From contig CAJOPI010000371.1 of NCBI GenBank assembly GCA_905236275.1, positions 1 through 6,782 of the forward strand: DNA of 6,782 bases, written 5' to 3'. The position numbers were made by a program, and so were the translations under genes. The DNA comes from an uncultured Lachnospiraceae bacterium (GTDB taxonomy: Bacteria; Bacillota; Clostridia; Lachnospirales; Lachnospiraceae). This document shows, piece by piece, positions 1 through 5,380 of this stretch (positions are counted from its first letter, which is position 1; every line of letters starts with the position of its first letter). The notes beneath the pieces were generated by a model. The model saw only the letters and a program-made list of their open reading frames with translations. It ran no database searches and was not told the DNA's origin.

Positions 1-617
1 TCTTTAGCCATGGATAATTCATGTATTGAAAGTATGATACCAACCTTCCGTTCGTGTGCAAGCTTCCGCAACAATTCCATTATATCAATCTGATATTTCA
101 GGTCAAGATACCCCGTCGGTTCATCCAACACGAGAAGCCCGCTTTCCTGTGCTATGGCGCGTGCTATAAGTACACGCTGCTTCTGACCGTCACTCAGGCA
201 GTCAAAGCGTCTTTCCTTGAGCCCCATGCAGTCCGTATCCCTCAAAGCCTCTTCGACCTTTTCCATATCCTTTTCCGTCAGATTTCCAAACCAGCCCGTA
301 TAGGGATATCTCCCCTTTGCAACGGTTTCAAAAACAGTCTCCGCACCCCCATATTCACGCTCCGTAAAAAGCACTGCGATCTTCCTCGAAAGCTCTTTTC
401 CCGAAAGGCTTCTAATGTCCGTTCCGTCTATAAATATTTCTCCCTTTTCAGGCTTCAGCAGTCGGGCAATGCAGAGAAAGAGCGTTGATTTACCGGTTCC
501 GTTAGAACCCATGACTGATAGTAGCCTGCCTTTTTCAAGAGCAAAGCTTAAATCCTCGATTACGTTTTTTCCCTTTTCATAAGCGACGGTCAGTCCCCTG
601 ACTTCAAGGCAGTTCAT
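1..617 (-). CDS. ABC transporter ATP-binding protein, FecE/BtuD type (partial, C-terminus off the left edge)
   Basis: This is the cytoplasmic ATPase of the importer encoded by the next two genes. It is open to the window edge, so only the first 205 residues are seen; the family is usually about 250-265. Visible motifs: Walker A GSNGTGKST at residues 37-45 (Lys43), signature LSDGQ at 141-145, Walker B LLVLDEPT at 161-168 (Glu166 catalytic), D-loop YLD at 170-172 and the switch histidine His199 in SIHEL. The Q-loop region reads VLFTERE around residue 82-88, without the usual glutamine; similar LTER sequences occur, as I recall, in a clostridial subgroup. The segment KGRYPYTG at 101-108 is typical of iron/B12 importers. 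The ATG at 617 has an AGGAGG 7 bases upstream (625-630) and lies inside the 3' end of the permease gene (14-base overlap), implying translational coupling. Substrate cannot be read from this subunit. Confidence 0.95.
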   Translation of the reverse strand, partial: MNCLEVRGLTVAYEKGKNVIEDLSFALEKGRLLSVMGSNGTGKSTLFLCIARLLKPEKGEIFIDGTDIRSLSGKELSRKIAVLFTEREYGGAETVFETVAKGRYPYTGWFGNLTEKDMEKVEEALRDTDCMGLKERRFDCLSDGQKQRVLIARAIAQESGLLVLDEPTGYLDLKYQIDIMELLRKLAHERKVGIILSIHELSMAK

Positions 618-1599
618 TTTTCCGCCTCCTTCCTGCCATCATCACAAGAACCATAGGCGCTCCAAATGCAGCGGTTACGGTTGAAAGTGGCAGTTCCGCC
701 GGCAAAAGCAGTGTCCTCGCCAAAAGGTCACAAAGCATCGTTATAAATGCCCCCATCAGGAAAAGTGCCGGTATGACGTGAAAGGGTCTCGTACTCTTCA
801 TGATTTTCCTGAGCATAAAAGGAACCGCAATCCCTATGAAGGACACCGGACCCGCAAATGCCGTAACCACCGCCGAAAGCAGGCTCGAAAGAATTATTAT
901 CAGAAGAGAGAAAGCCCTTAAATTTATCCCCATTGATTTAGCATAAATCTCACCAACCCGAAAGGCTTCCAGAGGCTTTGACAGGAGGAAGACCAAAAAG
1001 GAAATCACAATCACGAAAACAGCCATTTCCCCAGTTTCCGGAAATGCCGCCCCCGAAAAGCTCCCTTGCGACCAGCCATGAAGATTAACTATAGAAGACT
1101 CATCCGCAAAGGTCACGATAAACTCCGTCACCGCGCTGCATATATAAGACATCATTATACCGGCGACAAGCAGCACTTCCATACGCCTTATCCTGAAGGA
1201 TAAGAGAACGATGACTGCCGTAGAAAACATAGCCCCGATAAAGGACGCCGCAATCATTTCGGCTGATAAGATCACTGCCCCTGCTTTCGTTACGGCAATC
1301 ATCATTATCGCCGCCGTCATTTTTGCTCCGGAAGAAATTCCCAAGACATAAGGACCGGCAATGGGATTTCTGAAAAAGGTCTGCAAAAGATAGCCCGAAA
1401 TCGCAAGTGCTCCACCGGAGGCTGCCGCAAGCAGAGCCCTCGGCAGACGTATCTCATATATTATCTGCCTGCCTGTACTGTCAGGGTTTGAAAAAATATC
1501 AACCTTTACGCTGCCTGTTGAAAGTGAAAGAAAAAAGAGCACTGCCAGAGCTGTAAGCAAGATCAGATATTCTGTTATAAGTAACTTCTGCTTATTCAT
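604..1599 (-). CDS. FecCD/BtuC-family ABC transporter permease
   Basis: This 331-residue integral membrane protein forms the translocation channel, probably as a homodimer with about ten transmembrane helices per subunit. The family hallmark is clear: EIRLPRALLAAASGGALAISG followed by QTFFRNPIAGPYVLGISSGA, at about residues 49-91. The C-terminal AFAGPVSFIGIAVPFMLRK matches the conserved stretch usually read as GPIGFVGLIVPHxxR, with Phe in place of the usual His. Length is normal for the family. Its ATG overlaps the TGA of the binding-protein gene as ATGA (4 bases). No convincing ribosome binding site is seen in the AT-rich sequence just upstream, so translation probably depends on ribosomes finishing the upstream gene. 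It overlaps the ATPase gene by 14 bases. Family assignment is firm; the substrate (ferric siderophore, haem or corrinoid) is not. Confidence 0.95.
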   Translation of the reverse strand: MNKQKLLITEYLILLTALAVLFFLSLSTGSVKVDIFSNPDSTGRQIIYEIRLPRALLAAASGGALAISGYLLQTFFRNPIAGPYVLGISSGAKMTAAIMMIAVTKAGAVILSAEMIAASFIGAMFSTAVIVLLSFRIRRMEVLLVAGIMMSYICSAVTEFIVTFADESSIVNLHGWSQGSFSGAAFPETGEMAVFVIVISFLVFLLSKPLEAFRVGEIYAKSMGINLRAFSLLIIILSSLLSAVVTAFAGPVSFIGIAVPFMLRKIMKSTRPFHVIPALFLMGAFITMLCDLLARTLLLPAELPLSTVTAAFGAPMVLVMMAGRRRKNELP

Positions 1600-2732
1600 T
1601 TTAATTTTTTTATATAATCCCCGCTGTCGTCGTTTTCCAGCATAAGCCTTAAGTTCTTAACGATATCTCCCGTTTTCGAAGCATTCTGATAAAGCGAGTC
1701 CTCCATATACCAGACATTTTTTTCCCTGACTGCCTTAAAATCCGAAAAGAGCCTGCTTTTATCAATAAGTCCCGAAAGGTCTGAAATCGGCATTATCGCA
1801 CCGTCATAAAGCAGTATGTCCGCGTCCTTTGCCTTGGAAAAGAATTCTTCCATTGACATTTTTACTGTCGAGCGGGCACTGTCGTCCGTCAGGTCGGAAA
1901 ATAGATATTCCCCACCTGCCATCTCTATCATTCGGGCTAAGGACTCTCCCGCCTTCGAAACCACGATCTGTCCCGTTGACGCTATATAGAAGGATGCCAC
2001 CTTCTTCCCGCTGCCCTGCAGATTTTTAAGTTCCTCAACAGCCCTCTTCTGCTCTTGAAAGGCTTCCTCCGCCTCTTCTTCCTTTCCCGTAAGGGTTCCA
2101 TATACCTTTATCCATTCTGTGCGTCCGAGAGGATTTTCCTCTGATGAGGAACGGTCTATGAAAACAGGTATTCCGAGGTCTTCAAGTTTTTCTATGACTT
2201 CGCTTTTATGCAGCACCATCAGGTTTTCAACTGCCAGATCACAGCCCTCCGAAGAGAGATATTCATAGTCAGGCGCGGAATAATTACCGCAGTATTCCAT
2301 CTGATCATTCTTCACTGCATCTATCGCAGACTGTATCGTCCATTCATCATCCTTTATTCCTGTGAAACGTATACGCCCGGTTTCGCCTATTGCATCGAAC
2401 TGGCAGAAAACCGCAGAGGCCGCAAGATATATATTTTCCAAAGGCTTTTTTATGATAAATGCATCTCCCCTGTCAGCAGGGATTTCTTCTCCTGCGGGAA
2501 TGATCAGGTATTCCCTGCCGTCGTCCTTCACAGAGATTTTCCTGTATCCGCCCTCATATTTATATATCGTAAAGCCTTCCGCTATTTCAGGTCTCTCATC
2601 TTCAATGAGAATAAGCCCTTCCTCACTGCTGACCTGACTTTCTTCCGCAATCGCCGCCGGATTTTCCTTAGCACAGCCCGTCATCAGAATTGCGGAAATC
2701 AGCAATGCCGTAAAAGCCGCTTCCAATCGCAT
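1596..2732 (-). CDS. ABC transporter substrate-binding lipoprotein (periplasmic-binding-protein type III, FecB/BtuF-like)
   Basis: This is the surface-anchored binding protein of the importer. From the ATG at 2732 it has 378 residues, beginning with a short n-region, a hydrophobic core and a lipobox-like MTGC, so Cys20 should be lipidated after signal peptidase II cleavage. Conserved-looking blocks include YSAPDYEYLSSEGCDLAVEN, then LGIPVFIDRSSSEENPLGRT with WIKVYG, a Glu/Lys-rich connecting helix, then GGEYLFSDLTDDSA. These match, from memory, clostridial members of the TroA-like superfamily. The frame is open to a GTG at 2777, but that start would run through the terminator hairpin at 2757-2776. 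The ATG at 2732 has GAAGGG 9 bases upstream (2742-2747) and gives a proper signal peptide, so I chose it. The stop overlaps the permease start. Ligand unknown: iron complex, haem or corrinoid are all possible. Confidence 0.9.
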   Translation of the reverse strand: MRLEAAFTALLISAILMTGCAKENPAAIAEESQVSSEEGLILIEDERPEIAEGFTIYKYEGGYRKISVKDDGREYLIIPAGEEIPADRGDAFIIKKPLENIYLAASAVFCQFDAIGETGRIRFTGIKDDEWTIQSAIDAVKNDQMEYCGNYSAPDYEYLSSEGCDLAVENLMVLHKSEVIEKLEDLGIPVFIDRSSSEENPLGRTEWIKVYGTLTGKEEEAEEAFQEQKRAVEELKNLQGSGKKVASFYIASTGQIVVSKAGESLARMIEMAGGEYLFSDLTDDSARSTVKMSMEEFFSKAKDADILLYDGAIMPISDLSGLIDKSRLFSDFKAVREKNVWYMEDSLYQNASKTGDIVKNLRLMLENDDSGDYIKKLK

Positions 2733-2751
2733 AAATATAAACCCTTCACCG

Positions 2752-2776
2752 AAAAATGGGAAGCAAAAGCTTCCCA
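2752..2776 (-). terminator. Rho-independent terminator after the dispanin-like gene
   Basis: A perfect 8-base-pair stem TGGGAAGC / GCTTCCCA (2757-2764 and 2769-2776) encloses a 4-base loop. Read on the minus strand it is followed at once by five T (2752-2756). It begins 20 bases past the stop codon of the dispanin-like gene and ends only 19 bases before the ATG of the ABC binding protein. The plus-strand flank has no T run, so it acts for minus-strand transcription. Confidence 0.85.
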
Positions 2777-2796
2777 CTCATCTAATCTTATTCTGT

Positions 2797-3318
2797 TCAA
2801 TAATAATGTCTTCCCATCGAGCTCATTACAGCAGCACCATTCAGAGCCCAATAAATAATGTTAACCAGTACGCCTACCACAAGACCAATGATAAGGATGA
2901 TCTTTGCAGTCTTGAAGTTACCCTCATAAGGCTGTCCTGTCTTGAAGTTGTTGTTGCCGATGAATGTGATTATCAAGGCAATAAGACCAAATATACCGTT
3001 ACAGCAGCAGCACGAAAGGATTGACAGTACCAGATAAGTCACAAACTGAGGGTGATTGTTACCTGTGCCGGGACCTCCCGGAATGAACTCTGCGCCACCG
3101 CGATAACCCTGCTGCCCGTTGTAGGACTGCTGATACTGATTATTCGGGTTATACTGTCCATACGGGTTGTTCTGACCATTTGAGTTGTACTGTCCGTTGG
3201 AATCGTACTGATTATTTGAGCTGTATTGTCCGTTTGAATTATTCTGTCCATTTGTGTTATTCTGTCCGTTCGGGTCATCCTGATACCCGTTGTTATAGCC
3301 GTTTCCGTAATTATCCAT
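2797..3318 (-). CDS. CD225/dispanin-like small membrane protein with N/Q-rich hexapeptide repeat tail and CCCC motif
   Basis: The 173-residue protein has two parts. Residues 1-90 are hydrophilic and rich in Asn, Gln, Tyr and Gly, with eight consecutive hexapeptides of consensus N-[SPT]-N-[GN]-Q-[NY] at residues 15-62. The rest holds two membrane segments (about 92-120 and 138-160). The first contains SILSCCCCNGIFGLIAL, and the linker reads NNNFKTGQPYEGNFKTAK. That pattern (hydrophobic helix with Cys cluster, G-rich turn, polar loop with YEG-x(3)-AK, second helix) matches the CD225/dispanin family; bacterial 'CCC motif' and DUF4190-type proteins are the nearest alternatives. The ATG at 3318 was chosen because GGAGG (3328-3332) lies 9 bases upstream; a longer frame to 3402 would cover the promoter. 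Molecular function is unknown; a membrane-shaping or envelope role is only inferred. A promoter precedes it and a terminator follows. Confidence 0.8.
   Translation of the reverse strand: MDNYGNGYNNGYQDDPNGQNNTNGQNNSNGQYSSNNQYDSNGQYNSNGQNNPYGQYNPNNQYQQSYNGQQGYRGGAEFIPGGPGTGNNHPQFVTYLVLSILSCCCCNGIFGLIALIITFIGNNNFKTGQPYEGNFKTAKIILIIGLVVGVLVNIIYWALNGAAVMSSMGRHYY
3133..3276 (-). repeat. In-gene tandem repeat, 8 x 18 bp, encoding N-[SPT]-N-[GN]-Q-[NY] hexapeptides
   Basis: Translation of the dispanin-like gene gives eight back-to-back hexads: DPNGQN, NTNGQN, NSNGQY, SSNNQY, DSNGQY, NSNGQN, NPYGQY and NPNNQY (residues 15-62). The DNA period is 18 bases with many synonymous differences between units, so the array is kept in frame by selection or is old rather than freshly duplicated. 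Such an array may vary in copy number between strains. Confidence 0.85.
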
Positions 3319-3373
3319 ACTTTCTCTCCTCCAACTAAATTTTAGTCCTGAAAAATGACTTACACACAAAGTT

Positions 3374-3402
3374 ATTTTAATCGAAAAAGCCGATATATTC
3401 AA
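3374..3402 (-). promoter_or_regulatory. Probable sigma-70/SigA promoter for the dispanin-like gene
   Basis: On the minus strand TTGAAT (-35, 3397-3402) and TAAAAT (-10, 3374-3379) are separated by exactly 17 bases, matching the consensus at 4 and 5 of 6 positions. It lies in the 103-base gap between the DUF2752 stop and the dispanin start, giving a leader of about 45-50 bases. A small perfect dyad, ACTAAA / TTTAGT around one central base (3334-3346), falls in that leader just before the ribosome binding site. Confidence 0.6.
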
Positions 3403-3421
3403 GTTTTTTACGCCAATTTTC

Positions 3422-3817
3422 TTATCGAATCACCGTCGGTTTAAGAAAATAGAAAAGCGGAATATTTCTCATAACAGAGAAAACAACTGCAATAACAACA
3501 ATAATCTCAAGACACTTCACATATATTCCTATATATTTTTCTTCAAAGCTTATCACGCCCATAAGATACGACACCATTACAAAGATTGCCGGCAGCAGTA
3601 TAAAGACAAGCGGGTTGAAACGAAACGCCTGATAAAAATCAAGATGTATAAGGGCGACCGCCATACGTGTGCTTCCGCAGCCGGGACAGTCCAGATGCAG
3701 ATATTTATGGAAAGGACACGCGATAAAATTCCCTGTCAGTGTACCTGTAAGATAATAAAGGAATCCCAGACCAAAAAAGGGAATATAAAGCCATAATCTT
3801 TTAATATTAATTCTCAT
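3422..3817 (-). CDS. DUF2752 family membrane protein with CPGCG motif
   Basis: This 131-residue protein is nearly all hydrophobic, with probable membrane segments at about 8-28, 68-88 and 95-117. Between the first two lies the family signature: Cys34-Pro-Phe, then Cys44-Pro-Gly-Cys47-Gly-Ser-Thr-Arg51, then an amphipathic stretch ending FRFNPL. This agrees with the DUF2752 pattern C-x(n)-CPGCGxTR...NPL and with its usual length. The four-cysteine arrangement without known partners could hold a metal or undergo thiol redox change, but no function is established. The ATG at 3817 has AGGTGA 8 bases upstream (3826-3831). The frame continues upstream to 3952 but that part is AT-rich intergenic DNA containing the promoter, so the shorter start is preferred. 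It precedes the dispanin-like gene on the same strand with a 103-base gap containing a separate promoter. Confidence 0.85.
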   Translation of the reverse strand: MRINIKRLWLYIPFFGLGFLYYLTGTLTGNFIACPFHKYLHLDCPGCGSTRMAVALIHLDFYQAFRFNPLVFILLPAIFVMVSYLMGVISFEEKYIGIYVKCLEIIVVIAVVFSVMRNIPLFYFLKPTVIR

Positions 3818-3866
3818 CTTTTTAATCACCTCTCTTTCAGCAGACAGTCTTTTGTCAAACATTGTA

Positions 3867-3875
3867 ATTATAACA
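3867..3875 (-). promoter_or_regulatory. Extended -10 promoter for the DUF2752 gene
   Basis: On the minus strand TGTTATAAT is a perfect extended -10 element (TG-n-TATAAT). No good -35 is seen 16-18 bases upstream, which is common for extended -10 promoters. The predicted start near 3860 gives a leader of about 43 bases before the ATG at 3817. The same bases form part of an imperfect dyad, TGTTAT / ATTACA around one central base (3863-3875), with partial likeness to PerR/Fur-type boxes. Confidence 0.55.
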
Positions 3876-3930
3876 TCGACCTCGCTATAATTGTACTTTT
3901 TTCTAAAATAAAACAATATTTTATGAAAAT

Positions 3931-3994
3931 TATAAAATATTATAGAGTTCACGCCGATATAGAAGTATATAGTATATAATCCAACCTGTCGGCG
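3931..3994 (+). promoter_or_regulatory. Likely promoter region of the hemerythrin gene, with two dyads
   Basis: A perfect TATAAT lies at 3975-3980, about 28 bases before the ATG at 4008, but no convincing -35 is found 16-18 bases upstream, so the promoter may need an activator. The AT-rich dyad TATAA-AATA-TTATA covers 3931-3944. A GC-rich 6-base inverted repeat, CGCCGA (3952-3957) and TCGGCG (3989-3994), brackets the -10 box. Whether either dyad is an operator is inference. Confidence 0.4.
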
Positions 3995-4007
3995 AGGAGG
4001 TTCCTGT

Positions 4008-4568
4008 ATGAACTATTGTATAGAAATCATGATGGAAGAACACAAAAATATTAACCGTATGCTGAAAATCCTGAGGCAGATATGCATCGGTATCCTCGAC
4101 GGCAACGAAGTTGATACCGAGGAGTTTAAGCAGATATTGGATTTTATAAAAACCTATACTGACAAGCTGCATCTTGAAAAAGAGGAAAAATTTCTCTTTT
4201 CGGAAATGACAAAGCATCTGGGGAAGCTTGCGGATAATCTTATAAATCATGGAATGCTTGCGGAACATACGGTAGAACGTGATTACGGCCTTGCACTTTC
4301 CCTTGCTGTCGGGCGTTACAGCAACAACCCATCTACCGAATACAAGCTCGACATAATAGCCGGAGCAATGGGTTATGCCAGACTCCTTAAGAACCATACG
4401 GATAAGGAAGACCGTACCGTTTATACCTTCGCGGAAGAAAAACTCGAAAAAGAAACCTTCGATGCGATAAATACAAGGTGCAAACTCTTCGAAGGAAAAA
4501 ACGCAGAACTGAAAGCCCAATACATAGAGCTTTTGGACAGATTAGAGGAAAAATACAATATCAGCTGA
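4008..4568 (+). CDS. Hemerythrin (HHE) domain protein
   Basis: This 186-residue soluble, helical protein has the ligand pattern of a di-iron hemerythrin-like domain: EEHKNI (His12), HLEKEE with H-x(3)-E (His55, Glu59), HGMLAEH (His81, His87) and HTDKED with H-x(3)-E (His130, Glu134). These sit in the expected four-helix order, so a mu-oxo di-iron centre binding O2, or sensing O2, NO or iron, is the likely function. From memory, close homologues are common in anaerobic Clostridia, where they are thought to act in oxygen or redox handling. The C-terminal 40 residues form a charged helix rather than a second known domain. The ATG has GAGGAGG 7 bases upstream (3994-4000). It is divergent from DUF2752, and 116 bases ahead of the enzyme I fragment on the same strand with no clear terminator between, so co-transcription is likely. 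Confidence 0.92.
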   Translation: MNYCIEIMMEEHKNINRMLKILRQICIGILDGNEVDTEEFKQILDFIKTYTDKLHLEKEEKFLFSEMTKHLGKLADNLINHGMLAEHTVERDYGLALSLAVGRYSNNPSTEYKLDIIAGAMGYARLLKNHTDKEDRTVYTFAEEKLEKETFDAINTRCKLFEGKNAELKAQYIELLDRLEEKYNIS

Positions 4569-4684
4569 CTACAAACCGTTAAAACTGTTCCTATAAAAAT
4601 ACAGTAAAAACCATAAACTTTTGATAAAAATTGTCGATAAATAAAGTACAGGTAATAGGCAGTAGTCTTATGAGGGTGATTTTT

Positions 4685-5380
4685 ATGGAACGGGAAAAAT
4701 GGACAGCTGTATCCTCCGGTGTCGGTATCGGAAGAGTATGGCGAATGGAAGTCATCAATCTTGACTTATCCAGGCGGACAACGAATGATATTGAGGGGGA
4801 GCTTAATAGATTCAGGGATGCGGTGGCAGTATTCAACAATACTACCGAAGCCATCGCCGAGCATCTGGATAGCATGAATTGCATGCGAAAAGTTGATATT
4901 GTCAAGGTTCAGGCTCTCATGGTAAATGACGAGTCTCTTCGTCCTAAGATTGAAAACCGTATCCGTAAGGGTATCTCCGCTGAATTTGCAGTCAGCGAAA
5001 TATGCGATAAGTATATTGAAGAATTTGCTGCCTCTGAAGATTCCACATTGCGGGAATGCTGTGCGGATATCAACGATGTGAAGCTTCGTCTGCTCGGAAT
5101 ACTGCTCGGAGTGAAAGACAATACCATCTACAACGTTGATAACGGAACCGTTCTCGCAGCGAGGGAATTTTCAACAGAAATGCTCTTAAAGATCATTCCC
5201 GGAAGTGTTTCGGGAATTATAGCTGAAAAAGGCGGCAAGAATTCCCATGCGGCAATTCTTGCACGCAGTATGTCCCTGCCTGCCGTCTTCAATGTTCCCA
5301 ATCTTATGGATCGCATCCACGACGGGGAAATCATATTTATCGACGGCAATACAGGTGAAGTTATCTTAGGCTCTTCCTGA
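4685..5380 (+). CDS. Stand-alone PTS enzyme I N-terminal domain (phospho-histidine/HPr-binding half only)
   Basis: The 231-residue protein matches only the N-terminal half of phosphoenolpyruvate-protein phosphotransferase (PtsI, about 570 residues). Residues 7-18 (TAVSSGVGIGRV) form the first strand. The helical HPr-binding subdomain follows, with VQALMVNDESL near 75-85 and ADINDVKLRLLG at 127-138. The phospho-histidine domain then has GGKNSHAAILARS, with His188 matching enzyme I's active-site histidine (His189 in E. coli), and ends at IDGNTGEVIL. The PEP-binding TIM barrel is absent, and the next gene on the other strand begins immediately, so nothing has been split off nearby. It cannot take phosphate from PEP by the known mechanism; it might exchange phosphate with HPr or another protein (inference). 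The ATG at 4685 was chosen for GAGGGTGA at 4672-4679; in-frame TTG 4631 and ATG 4670 are weaker. Confidence 0.85.
   Translation: MEREKWTAVSSGVGIGRVWRMEVINLDLSRRTTNDIEGELNRFRDAVAVFNNTTEAIAEHLDSMNCMRKVDIVKVQALMVNDESLRPKIENRIRKGISAEFAVSEICDKYIEEFAASEDSTLRECCADINDVKLRLLGILLGVKDNTIYNVDNGTVLAAREFSTEMLLKIIPGSVSGIIAEKGGKNSHAAILARSMSLPAVFNVPNLMDRIHDGEIIFIDGNTGEVILGSS

Noticed and set aside
54..488. Plus-strand open frame of 144 codons
   Set aside because: It lies opposite the ABC ATPase gene, whose minus-strand translation contains every expected motif. The plus-strand product has no family resemblance and no ribosome binding site.
2733..2796. Cobalamin riboswitch before the ABC operon
   Set aside because: The gap to the previous gene is 64 bases and is filled by the terminator; a cobalamin riboswitch needs about 180-200 bases.
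2208..2858. Plus-strand open frame of 216 codons
   Set aside because: Opposite the lipoprotein gene and running through the terminator and the dispanin stop; basic, Arg/Phe/Ile-rich composition typical of an antisense shadow.
3133..3276. Possible CRISPR array
   Set aside because: The units are contiguous, 18 bases long, without spacers, and in frame within a protein gene.
3039..3278. Second minus-strand frame through the repeat array
   Set aside because: A shifted reading of the 18-bp repeats in the dispanin-like gene; repeats keep all frames open without meaning.
3930..4520. Minus-strand open frame of 196 codons
   Set aside because: Antisense to the hemerythrin gene, which has the full set of metal ligands and a strong ribosome binding site.
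4584..4605. Possible terminator between the hemerythrin and enzyme I fragment genes
   Set aside because: Only a 5-bp ACTGT / ACAGT stem with a 12-base loop, followed by A rather than T on the plus strand.
4631..4684. Longer enzyme I fragment starting at TTG 4631 or ATG 4670
   Set aside because: The extra 18 residues do not resemble enzyme I, and the best ribosome binding site (4672-4679) serves the ATG at 4685.
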